In this document: in pieces, positions 7,440 to 15,437 of the stretch
Position numbering within the stretch: position 1 is the stretch's first letter
Layout: each line of letters starts with the position of its first letter
Assembly (NCBI GenBank): GCA_022710725.1
Contig: JAKLGK010000008.1
Location: 247,212-311,211, forward strand
DNA: 64,000 nucleotides
Source: Verrucomicrobiota bacterium
Lineage (GTDB): Bacteria; Verrucomicrobiota; Kiritimatiellia; CAIQIC01; JAGNIJ01
Direction: 5' to 3'
Notes under the pieces: generated by a model
Databases searched by the model: none
Told to the model about the DNA's origin: nothing
Seen by the model: the letters and a program-made list of their open reading frames with translations, nothing else
Made by a program: the position numbers and the translations under genes

Positions 7440-10400
7440 ATGAAAAAGACACCCGTTCTCCTCCTGGCGGTCCTCGCGCTGGCGGTTTTCACGCTTCCCG
7501 CGCCGGCCGATCCGCCGAACACCGCGATCCTCGACGGCCGGCCCACGGAATACGACGGCGCGGACCTCGGCGGCACGTTCTTCGGCGCCGCCTCCTGGGG
7601 CGCGAGCGACGTGATCACCAACCTGTACGTCACCTGGGACGCCGAGTACCTCTACATCGCCCTGCAGGGCTGGGAATCCGGCAACAAGTTCGCCGTGCTG
7701 CTGGACGCGGACCCCGGCGCGGGCACCGGCGCGACGACGACGACCAACTGGGTGAAGAATGCCATGCCCTACATCGGCTATAACGATGTCGGTTGGCAGG
7801 CCTCGGCCGCCCCCGGCGCCGAAAACTTCGGGCTGGACTTCATGATCGCCTCGGAAGGCTACTACAACAACATCGTGCGCGTGACGTACGACGGCGCGGG
7901 CGCCCCCGACAGCAACAACGTCGAGGCCGTGTTCGACCAGGGCAACGGCGTCAGCCCGCGCGGCACACCGGTCGATATGGTCGTCCAGGCCGACTCCACG
8001 GCCTGCCCGCTGAAGGGGTTCGAGGCGCGCATCCCCTGGAGCGTCCTCTACGCCACGAACCGGCTCGGCGAGGTCCAGCCGGGCGAGGTGGTCCCGCAGG
8101 GGGCGCAGGTCCGCGTCTTCGCCAGCCTCCACAACAACGACACGAACTCGGCCTACAGTTCGCCCGACGCCATTCCCGCGCAGACCAACGCGGCGGCGGG
8201 TGGCGGTTGGGCCGCCGGGCTCCTGACCACCGCCAACTACGTCACGTACGACGTCGACGCGGACCACGACGGGTTCCCGGACCTGGCCCCGGGCGACGTC
8301 AACGCGCCGTTCCTGCGCTTCGTCGCCGGCGTCCAGTCCAACCATGTCGTCTACGCGCGCTTCAACGAGAATGTGACCACGAACACCGCGACCAACACGG
8401 CGAACTGGGCCGTGAACGGCGAGAGCCCGGGCTCCGTGGAGATGTTGAGCGACGCCACCTTCCTGCTGCGCCTGACCAACGCCCTGCCGGCGGCCGGCAT
8501 GCTGGTGCCCGTCGCGGCCGACTTCATCGAGGACGCCTCGACCAATTCCAAGCACACCTTCCTGTGCCTGTTCCCGACCAACGCGGGCATATCCACCTCG
8601 GTCACCGTCCGCTTCGTGCTGCAGACCGCCTCGGGCCTCGGGAGGACGCCGGGCGCCTCGAACTTTTTCATCAACGGCTCCACGGAGCCGCTGGAGTGGG
8701 GCTACCCGCCCGCGACCTCCATGCCGCTGGCGTTGATCGGCGGCCCGCTCACGTCGTACTACCGCGACGTCACGTTCCCGCCCGGGACCGGGTCGCGGGT
8801 CTACTACAAGTACAGCGGCATCCTGAAGAACACCGGCACGAACAACTTCGAGGCCATCCGCCTGCAGAAGTACGCCGACGCCTCGCGCTGGCTGACCCTG
8901 CCGACCGACGGCAGCAGCCTCGTGGTCACCGACTACCTCGGCGTGGCCGCCCACCCGTGGCGGGATCCCAACGACACTAACTTCGACTTCTACGCCATGG
9001 TCTACACCAACGCCACGCGCGGCGACGCCGGCGTGCGCGAACGCGTGACCATGACCTTCCGGCTCGACCTCTCCGGCCGCGACCTCTACGGCGTCCAGCG
9101 CGTCCTCGTCGTCGGCAGCGACCCGCTGCGGGGGTTCAACCGCAATGGCACCGGCATTGGCGACTGGCCGGGTAACAGCTATGTAGGATGGGATGTGGGA
9201 GGAATCGAACTGGTGGATGACGGAACGCTCGGCGATGCGACCGCCGCTGACGGTGTCTACTCGCGCACGTGGAGTTTTACAACCAACGGGCTGGATCCGG
9301 CCATGGTAGGGGACACGCCCTATTCGCTGATCGGCGGAGATAGTTACACCGTGCCCTACTACGGGGGCGCGTGGGCCAACCGCCGGACCCCGCGCAGCTT
9401 CGCCTACAAGTATGCGGTGGTCTTCGGCGCGGAATCCGCCGTCCTGGACCCGGCCTCGGACGTCGAGCACTACATCGAAACCGGCAGCACGAACATCGTG
9501 CTCGACCCGTACGTCTGGGCCAACAGCGAACTGCCCTTCGCGCCGGCGGCCAACCCGCCGCAACTCGTGGCCATGCAGCCGGTGGCCGGCGGAACCGTCG
9601 TCCTGTTCACGAATAATATCGGCGAGGCGCAGCACGGCGTCCAGTTCTCCACCAACCTGGCGCAGGGCTGGACGGACTACGGACAGACGGCCGCGGGCTC
9701 CGGAGGGAACTGGACCGTGACCGTGGAGAACGCGAGCAACCCGATGTTCTTCCGCCTGTACGCCGGGGCGCATCCCTTCCGGGGCGTCTGGTGGGAGCCC
9801 AACCCGCTGCCGGAGACGGGCGGGACGATGCGGATTTACTACACGCAGTACAGCCGCGGCCTGGCTGGCGACCGCAACGTGCAGATCGCCGGGAACTTCC
9901 CGCCCTCTTCCTGGGGTCCGGTCCCGATGACCTTCATGGGCGACGGAACCTGGTACTACGACCTGGCGGTGGACACCAATGTCATCGTCAGCCCCAATTT
10001 CGAGTTCAAGCCGCGCAACGTGTCGGGCACCGTCTGGGAGGGAATGGGCGGCGGCGGGGACAACTACCGGGCGTACCGCGGCACCCTGCGCGCCACCTGG
10101 ACACCGCATTCGCCGACGAACGGCGGGACCATTACCATCACCTACGACCAGGCGGGCGGCCCGTTGGCGGCGGCGACTAACATCAATGCCCATCTCGGGT
10201 TCGACGAGACCTGGAACAACCTGACCACCAACGTCATGGCCAATATCGGCGGCACGACATGGCAGGCGACGATCCCCGTGCCCACCGGCGCGACGTTGAG
10301 CGTGAACTGGGTGTTCAACAACAAGTACAGCGGCGCCGTCACCAACTGGGACAGTCCGGGCTACGGCGGCCGCGACTGGCGGGCGTTTATCAACAAGTAG
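7440..10400 (+). CDS. Large exported DOMON/carbohydrate-binding-like protein
   Basis: 986 residues starting MKKTPVLLLAVLALAVF with CGGAG upstream; signal peptide cut near APAD. An N-terminal DOMON/CBM9-like beta-sandwich (about 25-230: ILDGRPTEYDG, LYVTWDAEYLYIALQG) is followed by an EF-hand-like acidic strip (DADHDGFPDLAPGDV), Ig-like segments, and a region ending FFRLYAG at about 776. The C-terminus holds two related starch-binding-like modules (about 780-880 and 885-986), the last with NGGTITITYDQAGG, NINAHLGFDETW, TTWQATIPVP and VNWVFNN, which recalls CBM25/26. No catalytic motif seen. It probably binds glycans at the surface. It lies 12 bases upstream of the pseudopilin-like gene, so the two are likely co-transcribed. 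Confidence 0.75.
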   Translation: MKKTPVLLLAVLALAVFTLPAPADPPNTAILDGRPTEYDGADLGGTFFGAASWGASDVITNLYVTWDAEYLYIALQGWESGNKFAVLLDADPGAGTGATTTTNWVKNAMPYIGYNDVGWQASAAPGAENFGLDFMIASEGYYNNIVRVTYDGAGAPDSNNVEAVFDQGNGVSPRGTPVDMVVQADSTACPLKGFEARIPWSVLYATNRLGEVQPGEVVPQGAQVRVFASLHNNDTNSAYSSPDAIPAQTNAAAGGGWAAGLLTTANYVTYDVDADHDGFPDLAPGDVNAPFLRFVAGVQSNHVVYARFNENVTTNTATNTANWAVNGESPGSVEMLSDATFLLRLTNALPAAGMLVPVAADFIEDASTNSKHTFLCLFPTNAGISTSVTVRFVLQTASGLGRTPGASNFFINGSTEPLEWGYPPATSMPLALIGGPLTSYYRDVTFPPGTGSRVYYKYSGILKNTGTNNFEAIRLQKYADASRWLTLPTDGSSLVVTDYLGVAAHPWRDPNDTNFDFYAMVYTNATRGDAGVRERVTMTFRLDLSGRDLYGVQRVLVVGSDPLRGFNRNGTGIGDWPGNSYVGWDVGGIELVDDGTLGDATAADGVYSRTWSFTTNGLDPAMVGDTPYSLIGGDSYTVPYYGGAWANRRTPRSFAYKYAVVFGAESAVLDPASDVEHYIETGSTNIVLDPYVWANSELPFAPAANPPQLVAMQPVAGGTVVLFTNNIGEAQHGVQFSTNLAQGWTDYGQTAAGSGGNWTVTVENASNPMFFRLYAGAHPFRGVWWEPNPLPETGGTMRIYYTQYSRGLAGDRNVQIAGNFPPSSWGPVPMTFMGDGTWYYDLAVDTNVIVSPNFEFKPRNVSGTVWEGMGGGGDNYRAYRGTLRATWTPHSPTNGGTITITYDQAGGPLAAATNINAHLGFDETWNNLTTNVMANIGGTTWQATIPVPTGATLSVNWVFNNKYSGAVTNWDSPGYGGRDWRAFINK

Positions 10401-10412
10401 AAGGAGACATCC

Positions 10413-11126
10413 ATGACCAAGCAGCACCGCGCCTTCACGTTGATCGAGTTGCTCGTCGTCATCGCGATCATTTCGATCCTGATGTCCATTCTCATTCCCG
10501 TGGCCAAGCTGGGTATTGAGAACGGACGCCGGGCCACCTGCCGTAGCAATTTGCGGCAGATCGGCGCCGCGCTGTACCTGTACGCGGGCGATCCCGTCAT
10601 GAACGGCGAGTTCACGCTGATCGCGGCGCGCGAGGGCGCGGAGCTTAGTAACCAGTACCCTCTGCCGCCTCATGCCATGCTGCTGGGCGGAGTGATGCCA
10701 ACCAAAGGCGTCGACGCAGGCTTTGTGAGCAACAGGGTACGGGAAATCCTGATCGATCCGAAAGTATGGATTTGTCCCAGCGATAAAGTGGATGGCGACA
10801 ATCTGGAGCCGGTCACTCCGGCCGTCACAATCGCCGACATTGGACAGCGCAACATCAGTTACATGTACATCGCGGGGCACCGGCTGATCTCGTCACCGGA
10901 AAATGCCGCCATTGCGCCCATGATGTGCGACGAGGCGAATGCCATGGAAAGAGGCGACGCGACGCCAGCCAACATGCCGAAAATTACGGACGCGGACAAC
11001 CACGGGGCCGAGTACCGCAACGTCCTCTACCTCGACGGCCACGTGGCGGCGATCCAGAACGCCGACGCCGCCAACAGCATCTTCACCAACCTCGTCAACA
11101 CGGATATCCTTCAGAGCATCGATTGA
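10413..11126 (+). CDS. Prepilin-like (type II secretion pseudopilin-type) protein
   Basis: 237 residues. The N-terminus is a textbook type IV prepilin signal: short basic leader then AFTLIELLVVIAIISILMS, with Glu at +5 after the cut. CRSNLRQIGAALYLYAGD and the C-terminal LYLDGHVAAI (H-x-DG class) place it in the DUF1559-like/prepilin family that is massively expanded in PVC bacteria. Members are thought to be assembled or exported through a type II-like system, but single-gene roles are unknown. Coupled to the upstream carbohydrate-binding gene (12-base gap, ribosome site AAGGAG). Confidence 0.88.
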   Translation: MTKQHRAFTLIELLVVIAIISILMSILIPVAKLGIENGRRATCRSNLRQIGAALYLYAGDPVMNGEFTLIAAREGAELSNQYPLPPHAMLLGGVMPTKGVDAGFVSNRVREILIDPKVWICPSDKVDGDNLEPVTPAVTIADIGQRNISYMYIAGHRLISSPENAAIAPMMCDEANAMERGDATPANMPKITDADNHGAEYRNVLYLDGHVAAIQNADAANSIFTNLVNTDILQSID

Positions 11127-11140
11127 CGGCTCGACCGCGC

Positions 11141-11875
11141 TCACCGGTCCGTGATCGCCCGGATGGCCTCCCGCGCGGCGACGAGGCCGAAAACACCCGT
11201 GACGCAGCACAGGCTGCCGAGCGTGCGGCGCGGCCGGCCGCGCCGCAACGCGCCATCCGGCTCCGGCGGCGCCGGCGGGTTCCAGGGGGCCTCATCCGAG
11301 TACACGGCAAGGATGCGCTGCTGGAGTCCCTTCGGAACGCGGCCGCGAACCTCGCGAGCCAGCGGGCAATCGCGCGTTTTTGAAAGCATCGCCACTTTCA
11401 CCGCCAACGGGTCGCCCCGGTTGGCCGCGCCCATGCAGGAAATCACGCGCCGGGCGCCTGCGTTCACGGCGGCGGTCAACAGGGCGGCCTTGGGCCCGAC
11501 GCTGTCGATCGCGTCGATCAGCACGTCCGGCGGCCCGGCCAGGATCCGGGGATACGATGTCTCATCCGCGAACAGGTCCAGCGCCTCGACCCGGCCGTCC
11601 GGGTTGATTTCGGCGACGCGCGCCGCGGCGGCCTCGACTTTTTTGCGGCCCAGCGTCGAATGCGTTGCCGTCAACAGGCGATTCAAATTGCAGGGCCGAA
11701 CCTTGTCGAAGTCCGCCAGGCGGAACCGTCCGACGCCCGCGCGCGCGAGGGCCTCCAGCGCGAACGAGCCGACCGCCCCAAGGCCGACGATGACCACCAG
11801 GGCGTCGGTCAGTTTCTCCGCGGCCTCCAGGCCGAGGAGTAGTTCGTTGCGCGAGAAGGCGGGAGGAGGTGTCAT
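11141..11875 (-). CDS. tcdA: tRNA threonylcarbamoyladenosine dehydratase TcdA
   Basis: 244 residues, E1-like fold. The ATP-binding Rossmann motif is VVIVGLGAVGSFALEALARAGVG (glycines at the loop), followed by LADFDKVRPCNLNRLL, the Arg finger/Asn pair, and DLFADE, DAIDSVGPKAAL and ISCMGAANRGDP. The enzyme cyclises t6A37 in tRNA to ct6A using ATP. Length is normal. The start overlaps the stop of the RluA-TatD gene by ATGA, so translation is coupled; I reject a longer reading to 12271, which is out of frame with TatD and low-complexity. It is the last gene of the four-gene operon. Confidence 0.9.
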   Translation of the reverse strand: MTPPPAFSRNELLLGLEAAEKLTDALVVIVGLGAVGSFALEALARAGVGRFRLADFDKVRPCNLNRLLTATHSTLGRKKVEAAAARVAEINPDGRVEALDLFADETSYPRILAGPPDVLIDAIDSVGPKAALLTAAVNAGARRVISCMGAANRGDPLAVKVAMLSKTRDCPLAREVRGRVPKGLQQRILAVYSDEAPWNPPAPPEPDGALRRGRPRRTLGSLCCVTGVFGLVAAREAIRAITDR

Positions 11876-13656
11876 GGGTTCAGGCTTTGCAGTATCCGGT
11901 CCGCGTTTTTTCCCGTAACCCGGGCCGTTTCCTCCAGCGTCCACCCCCGGAGCTCCGCCAGGGCCGCGGCGACATGGACCAGGTGCGCCGGCTCGTTCAA
12001 TGGCGGGACGAAGGCCGATCCGTCGGGCGTCCGGATAACCGGCGGCAGGTCGGGCGCGTCGGTCTCGATGAGCAGCCGGTCCGCCGGCGCTCGCGCGGCG
12101 GCCTCGCGCCCGCGCCGGTTGTTGGAGCGGGTGATCGTGCCCGAGAAGGAAAAATACGCATTGAGCGCGGCCAGTTTTTCCATGAGTTCCGCGGGGCCGG
12201 AGTAGGAGTGCAGCACGAGGCCGGGCTCGTGGCGGCCGAACTGGCGCAGCAACTCGGGCATCCGGCCCCACGCGCGGCGGCTGTGAATCCAGACGGGCCG
12301 GCCAAGGCGCCGGGCGAGGTGCAGTTGAGCGAGAAAGACTTCCTCCTGCTCGGCGTCGTTCCGGTCCGGCAGGGCGTGGTCGAGCCCGATCTCCCCGACG
12401 CCGGCGCGGGGGTGTTCGATCAGCAGGCGCTCAAGCCGCGGAAGCCATTCCGCGGAGCGCTCGCGCAGGTACCAGGGATGAAGGCCGAACGCGGGGATGA
12501 TGTCCGGGTGTCGCCCGGCCAATTCCACGACGCGATTCCAGTCGGATTCCGCGGAACCGCAACACACCATTCGTTCGACGCCGGCAGCGCGGGCGCGCGC
12601 CAGGACGCCGTCGAGGTCCGGCGCCAGGCGGTCGTCCTGCAGGTGACAATGCGCGTCAATCCAGGACAAGGCGGCGTCGCGGGAGCTTCGCCCTCCAGGG
12701 ACCTTTTCATGGAGGGTCGAGCTCCCGCGAGACCGCAACGATTCGAGCGCGGCGCGCAGGTCCGCGGGCAGGGGGGAGTGGAATCGGCACTCGGTTCCCG
12801 CGCGCGGGTGGCGGAAGGCGATCTCCGCCGCGTGCAGGAAAAGCCGCGGGATGCCCGGCGACGCGGAGCCGTACAAGGCGTCCCCCGCGACGGGATGCCC
12901 GAGCGAAGCCAGCTGACAGCGGATCTGGTGCGTGACCCCGGTCCGGATGCGCACGTCGAGGCGCGTGAACCCGGGCAGGGCTTCGCGCGGCTCGTATTCC
13001 GTGATCGCCCGCATGGGCCGGCGGCCGCGCGCTCCGTCCGGAACGACAACCATCCGGTGCGCCCCGCCTCCAGCGTGCGCCAGGAGCTGATCCAGCCGCC
13101 CGCCGGTTCCGATCGCGCCGCCGACGAGCGCGATGTATCGCTTGTCCACATCCCCGGCCTGAAACTGGCGGCGGAAGGAGCGATAGGCGGATTCATCACG
13201 CGCCGCCAGCAGCAGCCCCGATGTGTCCGTATCCAGCCGGTGCGCGATGGCCGGGAACAGGGGATCGGGCCCGATGGCCGACAGCTCCGGATGGCGGGCG
13301 ATCAGGGCGCTGACGACCGTGCGCGTGTCGCCGGGCTCCAGCGGATGGACCGGCAGGCCCGCGGGCTTGTCGAGCACGAGGAAGGCTGGGTCCTCGTGGA
13401 TCACGGCAAGGGGAAGGGCGGGGTTCGGCGCCGCCTTCCAATCGGCTTGTTCGAGCAACTCGACGACCCGTACCCGGTCGCCCGCCGCCAGGCGGCGCCC
13501 CTTGGCCGCCGGTCGGTCGTTGACGAGGATGGCGTTCTGCTCGATGGCTCGCGCCACGAGGGACCGGCTTGTGGAGGGAAAACGATCGGCGAGAAACCGG
13601 TCCAGCCGTGGGCCCGCGTCCGCCGGCGATACATCGATCGAGAGGTCCCGGATCAT
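11872..13656 (-). CDS. Fusion protein: RluA-family pseudouridine synthase + TatD metal-dependent hydrolase
   Basis: 594 residues from the ATG that overlaps the acyltransferase stop by ATGA (another in-frame ATG at 13680 is possible). Residues about 8-65 are an S4 RNA-binding domain; about 75-305 an RluA-type synthase with catalytic Asp142 in HRLDTDTSGLLL and DKRYIALVGG; about 330-594 a TatD hydrolase with all metal ligands (DAHCHL, GVGEIGLD, PVWIHSR, LHSYSG, ETDAPDLPP). TatD enzymes are 3'-5' exonucleases or related hydrolases; RluA enzymes modify rRNA or tRNA uridines. I know these as separate proteins. The joint (residues about 309-327) is encoded by a 54-base palindrome, so the fusion looks like a by-product of a repeat insertion that stayed in frame. 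Both halves look active. Confidence 0.85.
   Translation of the reverse strand: MIRDLSIDVSPADAGPRLDRFLADRFPSTSRSLVARAIEQNAILVNDRPAAKGRRLAAGDRVRVVELLEQADWKAAPNPALPLAVIHEDPAFLVLDKPAGLPVHPLEPGDTRTVVSALIARHPELSAIGPDPLFPAIAHRLDTDTSGLLLAARDESAYRSFRRQFQAGDVDKRYIALVGGAIGTGGRLDQLLAHAGGGAHRMVVVPDGARGRRPMRAITEYEPREALPGFTRLDVRIRTGVTHQIRCQLASLGHPVAGDALYGSASPGIPRLFLHAAEIAFRHPRAGTECRFHSPLPADLRAALESLRSRGSSTLHEKVPGGRSSRDAALSWIDAHCHLQDDRLAPDLDGVLARARAAGVERMVCCGSAESDWNRVVELAGRHPDIIPAFGLHPWYLRERSAEWLPRLERLLIEHPRAGVGEIGLDHALPDRNDAEQEEVFLAQLHLARRLGRPVWIHSRRAWGRMPELLRQFGRHEPGLVLHSYSGPAELMEKLAALNAYFSFSGTITRSNNRRGREAAARAPADRLLIETDAPDLPPVIRTPDGSAFVPPLNEPAHLVHVAAALAELRGWTLEETARVTGKNADRILQSLNP
12677..12730. repeat. 54-base palindromic element inside the RluA-TatD gene
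   Basis: Arms 12677-12697 and 12710-12730 are 21-base inverted copies (TCGCGGGAGCT, three unpaired bases, CCCTCCA) around a 12-base loop. The length, 54 bases, keeps the frame. It encodes the linker between two domains and not part of either fold, as expected of a mobile REP-like or miniature repeat. Confidence 0.8.
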
Positions 13657-14552
13657 GGCGGCTCTTCGCCGAGAACCCATCTTCCATTGAACCAGTAGTA
13701 CTGGTCCGGGTGCGCCCGGATGGCCTGGTCGAAAAACCCGATGACATATCGCGTCATCCGCTCGATGTCGGCGTCGCGGTCGAACGCGGGGTCGGGATGA
13801 ATCGGGGGGAAGCCCACCCAGCGGTGGCGCGTCCAGCCTTCGCGGACGGCGTAGGCCGGGATGACCGGGACGCCGGCCTCCCGCGCGAAGGCGGCCATGC
13901 CGGCGGGGATCTGGGCCGTGTGCCCGAGGAACGGCGCCGCCACGAACTGGGCCTTGGCCCGCAGGTCGGGCAGGATGGCCAGGACCTTCCCATGCTGGAG
14001 GCCCTTGACGATCCCCGTGAAGCTATGGGCCTCGCGGAGGAACGACTCGAGGCCCGCGGAGGCGCGCACGCGGTTGAGCCATTCGTAGGTGAGCATGTTC
14101 CTCTGGCGCCGCACGATGATCATCAGGCGGGCCCCCAGGAGTTGCATCCCCACGCCGGCCAGCTCCCAGTTGCCCATGTGCGGGACCGCCAGGACGGCGC
14201 CGCGCCCCTCCTTCATATTTTCGAAGAGGAGGTGGACATCCCGCTGGTCCACCACGCGGCTGATCCACTCCCGGGTGACGAGGGGGGTGCGCATGGACTC
14301 GATGCCGTTGAACACAAGGTTGCGCCACGCGAGCCAGAGGATACGCCGCCGCTCGCGGGGGGATTTCGCGTCGCCGAACACCTGGGCGATCCGCCGCTCG
14401 AAACGATGCATCCGCCGGCGGGCGACCAGGAAGACCAGCCGGGCCAGCACCCAGCCGAGGCCCAGCGCCGCGCGGTGCGGCAGCCGGCCGACGATCGCCG
14501 TCAGGCCGCGCACCAGGCCGTACTCCACGTAGTCGCGAAGGCGATGCTTCAT
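13653..14552 (-). CDS. LpxL/HtrB-family lauroyl (lipid A) acyltransferase
   Basis: 299 residues. N-terminal membrane-associated region, then the acyltransferase HX4(D/E) site AVPHMGNWELAG, followed by RRQRNMLTYEWLNRVR, AILPDLRAKAQ, VAAPFLGHTAQIPAG and PVIPAYAVREG, in the order seen in the LpxL/LpxM family. The enzyme adds a secondary acyl chain to lipid A precursors at the inner face of the cytoplasmic membrane, which implies a lipopolysaccharide outer membrane. Both ends overlap neighbours by ATGA. Which LpxL-type paralogue it is cannot be told here. Confidence 0.88.
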   Translation of the reverse strand: MKHRLRDYVEYGLVRGLTAIVGRLPHRAALGLGWVLARLVFLVARRRMHRFERRIAQVFGDAKSPRERRRILWLAWRNLVFNGIESMRTPLVTREWISRVVDQRDVHLLFENMKEGRGAVLAVPHMGNWELAGVGMQLLGARLMIIVRRQRNMLTYEWLNRVRASAGLESFLREAHSFTGIVKGLQHGKVLAILPDLRAKAQFVAAPFLGHTAQIPAGMAAFAREAGVPVIPAYAVREGWTRHRWVGFPPIHPDPAFDRDADIERMTRYVIGFFDQAIRAHPDQYYWFNGRWVLGEEPP

Positions 14553-15301
14553 TCGGCGCCCTCCACCAGGATCCGGAATCCGACGTCCGCATTCCGATAG
14601 GCGGCCGGGAAGGGCACGCGGTTGTAGACCCGGAGGTAGCGGGGGTCGCGTTCGGACCAGCTGCCGCCGCGCGCGACCGGCGGTCCGCCGGCATTGTCCG
14701 GCGCGCACCACTCGAACACGTTGCCGGCCATGTCGCAGAGGCCGTAGCCGTTCGGCGGGAATGCGCCGACGCGCCGGGGCGCCCTGGCGTTGAAGCATGC
14801 GCGTCCTTCCGGCGCGCCCCACCCCCACGGGAACCGGGCGCCCTCCAGCCCGCCGCGCGCGGCGTACTCCCATTCCGCCTCGGTCGGCAGGCGCGCGCGG
14901 AGGCCGGCGCGCTCGGACAGCCAGCGGCAGTAGGCCTGCGCGTCGGCCAGGCTGATCCAGGCCGCGGGGTTCCGGCCCTGTCCGCGCGCCGGGCGGAAGC
15001 GCTTCCCGCGCCGGGTCACCTGCGGCGAGCCCGGGTAGTCCGGCTGCCCGCCGCCGTTCAAGCAGGCCGCCCACTCCTCGACGGTGACCTCGTACTGCCC
15101 GAGGCGGAAGGCGGGCATATCGATCCGGCGCAGTTCCCGGGGCGGCTGGGCCTCGCTCCCGCCCATGACGAAGACGCCGGCCGGCACCGCCGCGAGCGGC
15201 GGCGCCACCGCGGCATCGCCGGCCTGTGCGGGCGCGCCGCCGGCGGCGCCGAGCAGCCCCAGCGCGAATCCCATGGTTATGGCGGGTTTGCGTATTCTCA
15301 T
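14549..15301 (-). CDS. Exported SUMF1-domain protein without catalytic cysteines
   Basis: 250 residues starting MRIRKPAITMGFALGLLG, a Sec signal cut near AQA. The rest is one SUMF1/FGE-sulfatase domain: VPAGVFVMGGSE, EVTVEEWAACLN, SLADAQAYCRWLSERAG, RLPTEAEWEYAARGG, GNVFEWC, ARGGSW, DVGFRI. True formylglycine-generating enzymes have two cysteines shortly after RGGSW; here that stretch is SERDPRYLRVYNR, with none. So it is more likely a binding or structural SUMF1 protein than a sulfatase activator. It is the first gene of a four-gene overlapping operon. A start at 15382 would lose the signal peptide, so I use 15301. Confidence 0.85.
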   Translation of the reverse strand: MRIRKPAITMGFALGLLGAAGGAPAQAGDAAVAPPLAAVPAGVFVMGGSEAQPPRELRRIDMPAFRLGQYEVTVEEWAACLNGGGQPDYPGSPQVTRRGKRFRPARGQGRNPAAWISLADAQAYCRWLSERAGLRARLPTEAEWEYAARGGLEGARFPWGWGAPEGRACFNARAPRRVGAFPPNGYGLCDMAGNVFEWCAPDNAGGPPVARGGSWSERDPRYLRVYNRVPFPAAYRNADVGFRILVEGAE

Positions 15302-15375
15302 GATCTGCCCGGCTGCCGTCGCCGCCCGATGCCGCGGGGCGCCGATGTAAAGGCTTATAGCCGCGAGACTCGGCT

Positions 15376-15404
15376 TTGACAATCTCCCGTGGAACCCCTA
15401 GAGT
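15376..15404 (+). promoter_or_regulatory. Sigma-70-type promoter
   Basis: Consensus TTGACA (15376-15381), 17-base spacer, TAGAGT (15399-15404). Transcription would begin near 15411, 27 bases before the ATG at 15438. This also rules out the TTG at 15408 as the start. Confidence 0.65.
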
Positions 15405-15437
15405 GAATTGTTCATTCAAAAGTGGGGGAGAGCCTGC

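Noticed and set aside
14549..15301. Formylglycine-generating enzyme (sulfatase activator)
   Set aside because: The catalytic cysteine pair after RGGSW is missing and there is no sulfatase gene nearby.
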